NCBI RefSeq assembly: GCF_900103715.1
Contig: NZ_FNHL01000001.1
Span: 1 to 64,000 of the forward strand
Reading direction: 5' to 3'
Length of the DNA: 64,000 nt
Source of the DNA: Halogranum gelatinilyticum
GTDB taxonomy: Archaea; Halobacteriota; Halobacteria; Halobacteriales; Haloferacaceae
Shown: positions 44,293 to 52,185 of the stretch, piece by piece
Layout: the number at the start of each line of letters is the position of its first letter
Position numbering within the stretch: the first letter of the stretch is position 1
Notes under the pieces: generated by a model
The model's input: the letters and a program-made list of their open reading frames with translations, nothing else
Database searches by the model: none
What the model was told of the DNA's origin: nothing
Translations under genes and position numbers: made by a program

Positions 44293-45278
44293 GGCCGGTC
44301 ACCCCCCACGCCAGTGGCGACCTCGTGGTCGGTGATGCGGTCGGTGTCCCCGTCGCTCTCCTCGGCAGCACCGTCGGTGCTGTCGGTGGCGACGGTACCG
44401 TCGCGGTCGTCGGACTCGTCGTCCGTGTCGTCGGCATCGTCACCAGGTGCCCACCGACGGTCGTCGGCAGCGGCGGTGGCCGTCGACCGTTCGCGTACGG
44501 GCTGGGGGGCGCGCTCCTCGCGCGCTCGACGGTCGGTCGCGGCGTCGGCCGTCGTGTGGGTCACGTCCTCACCGACGTCGCGATACTCGGGGTCGATGGC
44601 GGTGATGGCCTCGACGGTGTCGCGGACGTGTCGCCGGTAGGATTCGCCGCTGGCCCAGTCGCGGATACGAACCGACAGGGGGAGTCGCGTCTCGCTCTGG
44701 TCGCCGAGGAACCGTGCTGCCCGCGGGGAGTCCGTCCACGTGCCCTCGGCAAGGCGGTTCCGGGCGAGCTGCGGCGCGCAGTTCTCGGCCTCGCTGATGG
44801 CGACGACGGCCGCTTCGTAGAGCGAGTCGTAGGTCTCACGGCGGAACTTGTTCGTCTCCCACTGTGCGAGCTCCTCGCCGCTCGTCGCGCGGTCGATGGC
44901 CTCGCCGACCGCCCGGCCCTCGGTGAAGTAGGCGAACTCGGGGTGGCGGTCGGGGATTGTGACGGCCGGGTCGTCGGCGGGCTCCGAACGCTCGGAGAGC
45001 CACCAGACGCCGGCGATACCCGTGATGACACCGACGACGAAGATAGCGCGACGGTTGGCGAGGAGCAGGTCGCCCGCGAGCGGGACAGCCGGTGGCAGCC
45101 ACGCCGCCGGGAGCGCGGCGACGAGGACCGCGAGGAGAAACGAGACCGAGCCGAGGGCGAGTGCCGCCTCGCGGGAGCCGAGGGCGTCGCTCGCGCGGTC
45201 GACGAGCCGCGTGAAGACGTTAGCGAGCGTGCCGGTGAGGCGGCCAGCACCGCGGCCGAGGAGTCTACCGAGAGTCAC
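44289..45278 (-). CDS. Two-TM protein of the DUF58 operon
   Basis: This 329-residue protein has two hydrophobic segments (about residues 38-60 and 75-95). A helical cytoplasmic domain of about 120 residues follows (VGEAIDRATSGEELAQWETNKF and VVAISEAENCAPQLARNRLAEGTW). The C-terminal tail is very acidic and Asp/Thr-rich (about 245-329). I know it only as a family linked to DUF58/DUF4129 operons in haloarchaea. Its gene shares 4 bases with each neighbour, so the stoichiometry is probably coupled by translation. Confidence 0.78.
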   Translation of the reverse strand: MTLGRLLGRGAGRLTGTLANVFTRLVDRASDALGSREAALALGSVSFLLAVLVAALPAAWLPPAVPLAGDLLLANRRAIFVVGVITGIAGVWWLSERSEPADDPAVTIPDRHPEFAYFTEGRAVGEAIDRATSGEELAQWETNKFRRETYDSLYEAAVVAISEAENCAPQLARNRLAEGTWTDSPRAARFLGDQSETRLPLSVRIRDWASGESYRRHVRDTVEAITAIDPEYRDVGEDVTHTTADAATDRRAREERAPQPVRERSTATAAADDRRWAPGDDADDTDDESDDRDGTVATDSTDGAAEESDGDTDRITDHEVATGVGGDRP

Positions 45279-46321
45279 TCGCCGTCACCTCCGTCGAGGA
45301 TACGGCGGAGCGCGGCGCGGGCGGCTCGCAGGCGGTCTGCCGTCGACGGCCGACCGCCGTACCGGACCTCCTCGAAAGTCGTCGTCAGCTGTTCGACCGC
45401 CGTAGAGGGGAAGCCGGCGTCGATGGCGGCCCGAGCGTAGTCGCGGGGGGTCGCACTCCGGCGGTTGGGGACCGGGACGACCTCGACCATCGCGGCCCAG
45501 ACCTCCTGGACCGTGCTCGGGGGCGCGTCGTCCCCGGGTTCTGGACTCGGGGTGTCGCGTCCGGCGGTCCCCTCGTCGGTGTCGCCGTCACCGCGAGGGC
45601 CGCGGCCGAAGGAGCCGCCGACCCGCGAGAGGCTGCCAGCCATCGAGAAGAGACCGCCGCCGAGCGCGCGGGGCAGCGAGACGAAGGCGGCCGCGAAGCC
45701 AGCGGTGAACAGTCGGACGGAGCCGAGTGCCGCGCGACCTGCACCGGCGGCGACGACGCCGAGGCTGCTCGCGACTTCGGTCGTGAGACTGCCGAGGCTG
45801 TCGAGCAGGCCGGGAACGGACGCCGAGAGACCGACGACGAACGTCATCGTCCGGCGGGGGACCGCGCCGACGACGCCACGGAGTCGGGCCTGAAGGGCTG
45901 GTAGTTCGACACCGGCGACAGTGAGTTCGTTGCCGAGCGGGACGAGCAAGAAGCCGACGCCGCCGACGACGAGCACGGTCCCCGCGAGGAGGACCGCGAC
46001 GAGGAAGTCACCGAGACCGTCGGTGCGAACCTGCGAGCCGGCCGCTGGCGTCGACTCGTCGGTCGTCGGTTCGGGCGTCGGCGTCGCGGTCGCCTCGTCG
46101 GACGTCGGCTCCGGTGTCGCTGTGGGGGTACTGGTAAACTGTGCGGGGTCCGACGGCGTGGACGCGCCGTCGAGCGGGGCGTCTGTGAGGCCGCCCCCAC
46201 CGTCCGCGCTGGTGGGATAGGTCCCGAAGCCCGTCGCGGGAAACAGCGACGCGGCGAAGGCGACGACCAGCACACAGAGGAGGGCGAGAGCGGCACGAGC
46301 GGGGTCGTAAGCCACGGTCAT
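45275..46321 (-). CDS. DUF4129 domain membrane protein
   Basis: This 348-residue protein starts with a signal-like helix (residues 6-30). A long Thr/Pro/Ser-rich, probably glycosylated exposed region (about 45-105) follows. Next is a membrane helix near 110-135, more hydrophobic stretches to about 230 and a cytoplasmic tail. The tail ends in a DUF4129 module (TPRDYARAAIDAGFPSTAVEQLTTTFEEVRYGG). DUF4129 sits at the C-terminus of many transglutaminase proteins; the transglutaminase core is absent here. First gene of the four-gene operon, with a TATA-like TTTTAAC at 46337-46345. The ATG at 46321 fits leaderless initiation. Confidence 0.83.
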   Translation of the reverse strand: MTVAYDPARAALALLCVLVVAFAASLFPATGFGTYPTSADGGGGLTDAPLDGASTPSDPAQFTSTPTATPEPTSDEATATPTPEPTTDESTPAAGSQVRTDGLGDFLVAVLLAGTVLVVGGVGFLLVPLGNELTVAGVELPALQARLRGVVGAVPRRTMTFVVGLSASVPGLLDSLGSLTTEVASSLGVVAAGAGRAALGSVRLFTAGFAAAFVSLPRALGGGLFSMAGSLSRVGGSFGRGPRGDGDTDEGTAGRDTPSPEPGDDAPPSTVQEVWAAMVEVVPVPNRRSATPRDYARAAIDAGFPSTAVEQLTTTFEEVRYGGRPSTADRLRAARAALRRILDGGDGE

Positions 46322-46396
46322 GCTGCGTCGCAATCGGTTAAAATCCTTGTCCCTCTGAGAAAACATTTAAGCGAGCGTTTCGACGTACCGACAGAG
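46322..46396. promoter_or_regulatory. Divergent promoter pair: DUF4129 operon and M48 protease
   Basis: In 75 bases two TATA-like elements face away from each other. Minus-strand GGATTTTAACC (46336-46346) lies about 20-27 bases before the ATG at 46321. Plus-strand ATTTAAG (46365-46371) lies about 28 bases before the ATG at 46397. Both transcripts should be leaderless. The shared gap suggests joint control. Confidence 0.5.
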
Positions 46397-47443
46397 ATGT
46401 CCTCGGACACCGCCCTGACCCTCCGGATGGCGGGGACGCTCGCGCTCGTCCTCGCCGTGAACCTCCTCTGTGTCCTCGCGTTCGCGTTCCTCCTCCGCCC
46501 GTGGCTGGTACCGCTGACGACGGGGCTGACCGCCTCGCTCCCACCGCTGGCGGCGCGGGTCGCCGAGTGGACGCTCCTCGTCGCCCCCCTGCTCGGACTG
46601 GCACTCTGGCTCCAACTGCGCTACGCCCGCCGGGAACTGCTCGCCGAGGTGGACGCGACCGAAGCGACTCGAGAAACGCATCCCGAACTCGTGACGCGAC
46701 TGACCCGCCTCGCCAGCCAGATGGACGTCCGGCCGCCGACCGCGGCCGTCGTCGACTCACCGGTCCCGAACAGCTTCACCGTCGGCGGGCCGCGTGACGC
46801 CACGGTCGTCGTCTCGACCGGCCTACTCGATGCACTCTCTGGCGACGAACTCGACGCCGTGCTCGCGCACGAACTCGCGCACGTCGGGAACAACGACGCC
46901 GCGATTCTGACGCTCGCCTCCTTTCTCCCCGCGCTCTCGAACGGCGACTACGCGGTCTTCGACCGCCTCGATGCTCGGCTGGGCGGCGCGTCGACGCTCC
47001 TCTTCGGCGTCGGTCTCGTCGTCGCCTACGGCCTGAGCCTGCCGCATCTGCCGGGCACGCCGTTCGGCATCACCTCGCTCGTCAGCTTCGCGCTGACGGC
47101 GACGCTGACGGTCCTGCTCGGCGGGGTCGCACTCGGCCTGCTCTCCTCGCCCGTGGTCTTCCTCTCGCGGCGGCTCTCGCGACGGCGCGAACTCGTCGCG
47201 GACCACGCTGGCGCGCAGGCGACGGGCAACCCCGCCGCGATGGTCAGTGCCCTGCGACGGCTGGACGGCGGCGACGAGCGACCCACGGGTGACCTCCGGG
47301 CGACCGAGACCGTTCGGGGACTGTGTTTCCTCCCGCACGGCTTCGACACGGAGCGCGACGACGAGTTCCGCGTCTCGACGCGCTCGCATCCGTCGCTGGC
47401 GGAGCGAATCGAGAATCTGCGGTCGTTGACGGCGTCGGTGTGA
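46397..47443 (+). CDS. M48 family membrane metalloprotease (HtpX-like)
   Basis: This 348-residue zinc protease has two N-terminal membrane helices (about 10-30 and 45-75). Its zinc motif HELAH is near residue 158, inside LDAVLAHELAHVGNND. Two more hydrophobic segments lie around 195-250. The third zinc ligand Glu is in RRRELVADHAGAQATGNP near 270. HtpX-type proteases degrade misfolded membrane proteins from the cytoplasmic side. The gene diverges from the DUF4129-DUF58 operon, which suggests quality control or processing of its products. That link is inference. A hairpin follows 42 bases after the stop. Confidence 0.92.
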   Translation: MSSDTALTLRMAGTLALVLAVNLLCVLAFAFLLRPWLVPLTTGLTASLPPLAARVAEWTLLVAPLLGLALWLQLRYARRELLAEVDATEATRETHPELVTRLTRLASQMDVRPPTAAVVDSPVPNSFTVGGPRDATVVVSTGLLDALSGDELDAVLAHELAHVGNNDAAILTLASFLPALSNGDYAVFDRLDARLGGASTLLFGVGLVVAYGLSLPHLPGTPFGITSLVSFALTATLTVLLGGVALGLLSSPVVFLSRRLSRRRELVADHAGAQATGNPAAMVSALRRLDGGDERPTGDLRATETVRGLCFLPHGFDTERDDEFRVSTRSHPSLAERIENLRSLTASV

Positions 47444-47484
47444 CGGTAGCTCGGGGACGCCAGTCTCACATTCCACCGTGGCGC

Positions 47485-47518
47485 GTGGCTTCGCGCTGTC
47501 TCGTCAGCGCGAAGCCAC
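47485..47518. repeat. Perfect 13-bp hairpin after the M48 protease gene
   Basis: The arms GTGGCTTCGCGCT (47485-47497) and AGCGCGAAGCCAC (47506-47518) are exact reverse complements, around an 8-base loop GTCTCGTC. No T-run follows, so it is not a simple terminator. It might be a repeat element, an RNA-stability element or a protein-binding site. Confidence 0.8.
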
Positions 47519-47603
47519 TCGCGCGAGGGATGAGTGAACGAACGGAGTGAGTGAGCGAATCGGCTGGGGAGGGTGTGGCTGTTGCGGGCGGGACTGAAAG
47601 GGG

Positions 47604-47698
47604 ACGCGCTGTCGGCGAAGCACGGGGACGTAAGCACCACAGGAGTGAGCGGAGCGAGTGACGAGGAGCGCGACGACCCGCGCGAGTCGACAGCGCGT
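47604..47698. repeat. 95-bp element bounded by 11-bp inverted repeats
   Basis: ACGCGCTGTCG at 47604-47614 is the exact reverse complement of CGACAGCGCGT at 47688-47698. The interior is non-coding. The flanks are GGGG and GGG. It could be a small non-autonomous mobile element or a long-range RNA stem. With one copy visible neither can be shown. Confidence 0.5.
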
Positions 47699-47773
47699 GG
47701 GCTTTCTGGAGATTCACTGGATTACCTGTGACAGCACTCACGAAACCACGAACAAGAACAAACGAAGCAGCAA

Positions 47774-48460
47774 CTAGTTCGTCGTCGAGTTCGGCGTCCC
47801 CCCCGACTCGGGGGTTTCGACACCTTCGACGGCTTCGACGTTCTCCGTCTCTTTCGGCGTGTCGACGTGCCAGCGGTCGATCTCGTCCTCGTACTCGCCG
47901 AGACGACGGCTGACCTCCTCTTTCATCGTGTCGTCGTTGACGTTGACCTCGAAGATGAACGTCGGCTCGCCCTCGCCGCGGGTGGACTTCTGGATGTTGG
48001 CACTGACGAGTTCGTTGTCGAAGTAGTAGGGCGCGAGCTGCGTCATGACCTTCCGGTAGACCGTCCCCTCGACGGCGCGGATGGCCTTGCGGCCCGCCGA
48101 GTCGGCGGCGCGGGCGACGTGGTCGATGGAGTCCTTCCACGAGTCGAGCGCGCCCTCGTTGTCACCCTCGCCGACCTTCTCGTAGGACTCCGAAATCTTC
48201 TCGCCCGCGGTCTGGAGGTCCTCGTCGGGGCCCTTGCCCGCTTTTTCACCCTCGCCCTCGCCGACGACGGCCTGTTCTGCGGTCTTCTCGTTGACGTCCT
48301 CGCTGAGACGTTCGTGTGCCTTCGGTCGCCACTCGTCCCAGTCGGTGAAGGGCGACCCGTCGGCACCTGCGTCACGGAGCGCGCGAGTGATCCGCTCGCC
48401 GTGTTCGACGACGTCGCCCCACGACCCACGCTGCTTGAAGCCGGAGATACTCTCTTCCAT
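47774..48460 (-). CDS. Acidic soluble protein, haloarchaeal, function unknown
   Basis: This 228-residue protein has a helical N-terminal half (about 1-130, including WGDVVEHGERITRALRDAG and DSWKDSIDHVARAADSAGRKAIRAVEG). An alpha-beta domain follows (about 130-195, VYRKVMTQLAPYYFDNELVSANIQ and FIFEVNVNDDTMKEEVSRRL), then a disordered acidic tail ending in Gly/Thr/Asn. No Cys, signal or membrane helix is present. I recall a family unique to haloarchaea but cannot name a role. A TATA-like CTTTATAGG at about 48491-48499 supports the ATG at 48460. Confidence 0.78.
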   Translation of the reverse strand: MEESISGFKQRGSWGDVVEHGERITRALRDAGADGSPFTDWDEWRPKAHERLSEDVNEKTAEQAVVGEGEGEKAGKGPDEDLQTAGEKISESYEKVGEGDNEGALDSWKDSIDHVARAADSAGRKAIRAVEGTVYRKVMTQLAPYYFDNELVSANIQKSTRGEGEPTFIFEVNVNDDTMKEEVSRRLGEYEDEIDRWHVDTPKETENVEAVEGVETPESGGTPNSTTN

Positions 48461-48567
48461 CGCGTTAGCTGTGACTACAGTGAGCCAACCTATAAAGCGT
48501 GACCGGCCGCGAGGCCGTGTGTGAGCGGCTATCGGTCATGTGAACATCTCTCGTGGTTTTGGATGGG

Positions 48568-48795
48568 TTACCGTCCGTAGGTGAGCTGCGTCGCGACATC
48601 GTCGAGACGACGCTTGACGCCGCCGAGCCACGCTCCCGGCGACAGCTTCCGGAGGTCGGCGTCGTCGACCTCGATACGCGCGGTCCCGAAAGGGTCGCGG
48701 TCGGTACTCGTCTCGTCGTCTCCGTCGCCGTCGCCCGTGACGCCGACGACCGACGACATCGCACACCGCCCGCAGTGTTCGGTCTGCTTTCCCAT
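48568..48795 (-). CDS. CxxC mini-protein, function unknown
   Basis: This 75-residue protein starts MGKQTEHCGRCAMSSVVGV, with one CxxC that could hold half a zinc site in a dimer. An Asp/Thr-rich acidic linker follows (GDGDGDDETSTDRD). The C-terminal part is compact and mixed (ARIEVDDADLRKLSPGAWLGGVKRRLDDV). The start at 48795 places the CxxC near the N-terminus. It is divergent from the cupin gene across 102 bases that contain a TATA for each side. Confidence 0.62.
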   Translation of the reverse strand: MGKQTEHCGRCAMSSVVGVTGDGDGDDETSTDRDPFGTARIEVDDADLRKLSPGAWLGGVKRRLDDVATQLTYGR

Positions 48796-48897
48796 GTGTC
48801 TGTCTCGCACGGACGTTGGGGCAGGAGCCAATTAAGCGTTATCGTCCGTGAAGGTTTCCCGACGGACTTTTGTGTGGGTACTGCTGTCTCACCACGT

Positions 48898-49275
48898 ATG
48901 GGTTATCGAGTCGTCGACACCGACGCAGTCGAGCCGGCGCCGGACCGCCCCTGCGAGCAGCGGGCACTCTCCGAAGCGGCTGGACTGACACAGATGGCTG
49001 TCAACCGCTTCGTCGCCGAACCGGGCGAGCAGATTCCGTTGGCCTACCACTACCACGACGAGCAGGAGGAGGTCTTCTACGTCCTCTCGGGGACGCTCCA
49101 CGTCGAGACGCCCGAGGAGACCTACACGGTCGAGGCCGACCAGCTCTTCGCCGTCGAGCCGGGCAGCCCCCAGCGGGCGTTCAATCCCGAGGAGGCCGAG
49201 GAGCCGGTCGCCGTCGTCGCCGTCGGCGCGCCACCGGCGGCGGACGACGCCCACGCCTACGATCCGGACGCATGA
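48898..49275 (+). CDS. Single-domain cupin protein
   Basis: This 125-residue protein has one cupin barrel. Metal ligands are visible in AYHYHDEQEEVFYVLSG (motif 1, His-His-Glu near residues 51-58) and in a weaker motif 2 (ADQLFAVEPGSPQRAFNPE near 82-100), where the expected His is replaced by Gln/Arg. It may bind metal with three ligands or only a small molecule. The function is unknown. The stop overlaps the next ATG as ATGA, so the pair is co-expressed. A TATA-like CTTTTGTG about 28 bases upstream fits leaderless initiation. Confidence 0.83.
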   Translation: MGYRVVDTDAVEPAPDRPCEQRALSEAAGLTQMAVNRFVAEPGEQIPLAYHYHDEQEEVFYVLSGTLHVETPEETYTVEADQLFAVEPGSPQRAFNPEEAEEPVAVVAVGAPPAADDAHAYDPDA

Positions 49276-50009
49276 GCGCGGAGAAGGGCGGAGACGGACG
49301 GGTCACCGACGCCGACGAGAGTCGTACCGACGGCGAGAGCGGACGGACCGCTGACGCCGACGACGCGCCAGCCACTGACACCGACGCCGAAGCCGACGGC
49401 CGACAGGTCGTCGAGGTCGACGGCCGCGAGTACGAGCTGCCCGAGGACGTCCCCGAGTGGGACGACGAGTATCTCGACCGCGTCGGCGCGAACCTGATGT
49501 TCAACTTCGATCTGGAGAGGGACTTCCGCGTCGACGGCGAGACCTTCGACCTCTACGGCGAACTCCGGATGGACAGCCACAAGCAGTTTCTCACCTCCGC
49601 ACTCTCCTACGGCCACCAGAAGGAACGGCACCATCTCTTCGCCCGCCGGATTGCTGGAAGCGTGACCGTCCGCGACCTCGAACGGCTGGCCGACCTCGGC
49701 CACGACGTCGCCGACGACTGGATCGACGCGAACGAGGAACACTACGGCACGGAGTTCACCTTCGTCGTCGTCGCCCCCGACATCCCCGACGAGGTCCGCT
49801 CGTTCGTCGCGGGGTTCCAAGACCGGAACCTCATCAAGTACGGCTACTACGGCCACTACGAACTCAACCTCGCCGTCGTCGCGCCCGACGTGGAGGACGT
49901 TGTCGCGAGCCGCAACGCCGACCCCGCCCGCGCGTTCGTCCTGTGGGACGAAGACCCGCTCGACCGACCGGGGTTGCTCGGACGGCTCCTCCGGCGACTG
50001 AAGCGCTGA
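49272..50009 (+). CDS. Acidic protein coupled to the cupin gene, function unknown
   Basis: This 245-residue protein has an acidic, disordered first 45 residues (Asp/Ala/Thr-rich). A folded domain rich in His and Tyr follows: DSHKQFLTSALSYGHQKERHHLFARR near residue 105 and KYGYYGHYELNLAVVAPD near 200. It ends in a short basic amphipathic helix (LLGRLLRRLKR). No catalytic motif is recognised. Four-base overlap with the cupin gene suggests a joint role. Confidence 0.75.
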   Translation: MSAEKGGDGRVTDADESRTDGESGRTADADDAPATDTDAEADGRQVVEVDGREYELPEDVPEWDDEYLDRVGANLMFNFDLERDFRVDGETFDLYGELRMDSHKQFLTSALSYGHQKERHHLFARRIAGSVTVRDLERLADLGHDVADDWIDANEEHYGTEFTFVVVAPDIPDEVRSFVAGFQDRNLIKYGYYGHYELNLAVVAPDVEDVVASRNADPARAFVLWDEDPLDRPGLLGRLLRRLKR

Positions 50010-50154
50010 CCGCTCGCTTCTCACCGACGCTACCGTCCACACTCGACACGAGAACGGTGTGCCGCGGGCAGGACGAGACTATCGCTCGCGGGCAAAGCAA
50101 CGCGCGCTCCGAGCGAGGCGGAAAACAGCGACGTTCGAGTGGAAACGGAGGGGT

Positions 50155-52005
50155 TCAGTCGTCGCGCGGTTCGCCGCCGTCGGTGGCGACGGCACCGAGA
50201 CTTCCGCGCACGTCGCGCAGGTTCTTGTACCCCATCCAGACGATAGAGGAGGCGAGATAGACCATCGCGAGTGCGATGAGCGACTGGATGGCGAAGGAGA
50301 CCGCTTCGAGGGTGGACCCTTCACCGAGTGCCGTTATCGCCGCCAGCGGTGTGCGGTACAGGCCGATCCAGAGCAACGCGGAGAGCGTCACCGCCAGCAT
50401 GATGGCCATCGGGACGCCCGTCGAGATGAGCTGCTTCGAGTCATTCCAGTTAGCCAGCCACAGCGTCGCCGACAGCAGGGCGAGCGCGGCGAGCGTCTGG
50501 TTCGCACCGCCGAAGAGCGGCCACAGGCTGCTCCAGGTGCCGGAGGCGACGAGCACGTAGCCGCCGAGACACTGGACACCGGCGTTGACGTAGCGGTTCG
50601 TCGCCGTCTCTTGGACGCTGGTCTCGGGCACGCCGACGATTTCGTCGAACATGTAGCGTCCCAGACGGACGGCGGTGTCCGTCGAAGTGAGCAGGAAGCT
50701 CACGAAGACGAGCCCGATGAAGGCCGCACCGGCCGCCGGTGGGATGGTGAAGCCGAGCGAACTGGAGCCCGCAGAGAGCATGATGGCACCGCCGGTCGGG
50801 AAGTTCGCGAGCGCGCCGACGACGCCGGAGGAGAACTCCGAGACGCCGACGAGCGCGAACGCACCGACCGCCGTCGTCGCGAGCAGCCCCTCACCGAGCA
50901 TCGCACCGTAGCCGATGGCACGGGCGTCGGTCTCGTTGTTGAGCTGCTTGGCCGTCGTCCCCGACGACACCAGCGAGTGGAAGCCACTGATGGTCCCACA
51001 GGCGATGGTGACGAACAGGAAGGGGAAGATGGGGCCGAGCGAGCTGGTGAAGCCCTTGAACGCCGCGGTGTTCGTCGTCAGTGCCGAGTAGCTCGTCCCG
51101 TCGACCGTGACCGAGCTGAAGCCGAGCACCGTGCCGACGATGACCGCGAGGAGCATCCCGCCGACGCCCGCGTAGAGCAGACTCGACGTGAGGAAGTCAC
51201 GCGGCTGGAGCAGGACCCAGACGGGGAGAACGCTGGCGATGAAGCCGTAGATGACGACGACCGGCACCCACGCGGCGACGTTCGCGCCGAACGCACCGGC
51301 GAGCGGGAGCCAGCTCCACGTCGCCGCGGCTCCGAGCAGTCCGCTCTCGCCGACGAGGACGATGGGATACTCCAGGCCAACCCAGACCCCGGCGAAGACC
51401 ATCGCCACGAAGGCGATGGCACCGGGCAGGAACGGCAGATTGAGCTGGTAGAGATAGATCCCGAACGCCAGGGCGAGCCCCATGTAGATGAGGCTCGCCG
51501 TCGCCGACGACGGGAAGGCGTTGAAGACGACCGCCACCACCAGTGCGAACACGGCGATGACGAGGATGATCGTCAGGAACGCGAACCACAACAGCATGTT
51601 CTTCCCGCGCTCGCCGACGTACTCGCCGATGATGTAGCCGATTGACTTCCCCTCGTGGCGGACCGACGCCGAGAGGGACATGAAGTCGTGAACCGCCCCA
51701 AAGAGGGGATTCCCGATGGCGATCCAGAGAATCGCCGGCAGCCAGCCGAAGGCCGCCGCGGCCGTGATGGGACCGACGATGGGTGCCCCGCCCGCGATAC
51801 TCGAATAGTGATGCCCCAGAAGAACGGACTTCTTGGCCGGAACGTACTCCTGCCCGTCTTCGTACTTGTGTGCCGGTGTCTCTGCGTCCTCGTCGAGTTC
51901 CACGAACTGTGCGAGGTAGCGCGAATACGCGACATACCCCACCGTGAACGTGACGAGTGACAGCACGACCAGCACGGCAACCTGTACCATGTGTGTGAAC
52001 CTCAT
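50155..52005 (-). CDS. cstA: Carbon starvation protein CstA family transporter
   Basis: This 616-residue membrane protein of about 15-16 helices belongs to the CstA family of pyruvate or peptide transporters. It shows the family N-terminus VAYSRYLAQFVELDED and then GHHYSSIAGGAPIVGPITAAAAFGWLPA near residue 65. NPLFGAVHDFMSLSASVRHEGKSIG is near 100 and FGGANQTLAALALLSATLWLAN near 510. The ATG at 52005 lies about 28-33 bases after a TATA-like GTTTAAG, so a leaderless message is likely; a second ATG at 51990 is possible. With no cra-type regulators nearby, induction is unclear. Confidence 0.93.
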   Translation of the reverse strand: MRFTHMVQVAVLVVLSLVTFTVGYVAYSRYLAQFVELDEDAETPAHKYEDGQEYVPAKKSVLLGHHYSSIAGGAPIVGPITAAAAFGWLPAILWIAIGNPLFGAVHDFMSLSASVRHEGKSIGYIIGEYVGERGKNMLLWFAFLTIILVIAVFALVVAVVFNAFPSSATASLIYMGLALAFGIYLYQLNLPFLPGAIAFVAMVFAGVWVGLEYPIVLVGESGLLGAAATWSWLPLAGAFGANVAAWVPVVVIYGFIASVLPVWVLLQPRDFLTSSLLYAGVGGMLLAVIVGTVLGFSSVTVDGTSYSALTTNTAAFKGFTSSLGPIFPFLFVTIACGTISGFHSLVSSGTTAKQLNNETDARAIGYGAMLGEGLLATTAVGAFALVGVSEFSSGVVGALANFPTGGAIMLSAGSSSLGFTIPPAAGAAFIGLVFVSFLLTSTDTAVRLGRYMFDEIVGVPETSVQETATNRYVNAGVQCLGGYVLVASGTWSSLWPLFGGANQTLAALALLSATLWLANWNDSKQLISTGVPMAIMLAVTLSALLWIGLYRTPLAAITALGEGSTLEAVSFAIQSLIALAMVYLASSIVWMGYKNLRDVRGSLGAVATDGGEPRDD

Positions 52006-52185
52006 TAACAGTCATGGAAAATGGCTCACTTAAACGTTAGGAAATACCTCGTTGATAATTAGTGAGAAATCAGCAATGAATTCCCGACAGAGCCCCGCTG
52101 TCGACGGATTACAGGATTCCGAATATTCATCTATAGAATATCCGTCACGAAACGTTCGGTGAATACTTTGTGGTGGCCGGGACGC

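Larger units (their letters stand above)
47444..47773. other. Gene-free stretch with hairpin and repetitive GAGTGAG sequence
   Basis: No coding frame is credible in these 330 bases. It contains a perfect hairpin (47485-47518) and a low-complexity stretch of GAGTGA/GAACGGAGTGAGTGAGCGA type at about 47525-47565. It also has a second inverted repeat (47604-47698) enclosing GGAGTGAGCGGAGCGAGTGACGAGGAGCG. I recall similar purine-biased GAGTGAGCGA text between genes in many haloarchaeal genomes. Confidence 0.65.

Noticed and set aside
47604-47698. The inverted-repeat element as a proven transposable element
   Set aside because: Only one copy is visible, there is no transposase and the target duplication is unclear. 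It is kept only as a repeat.
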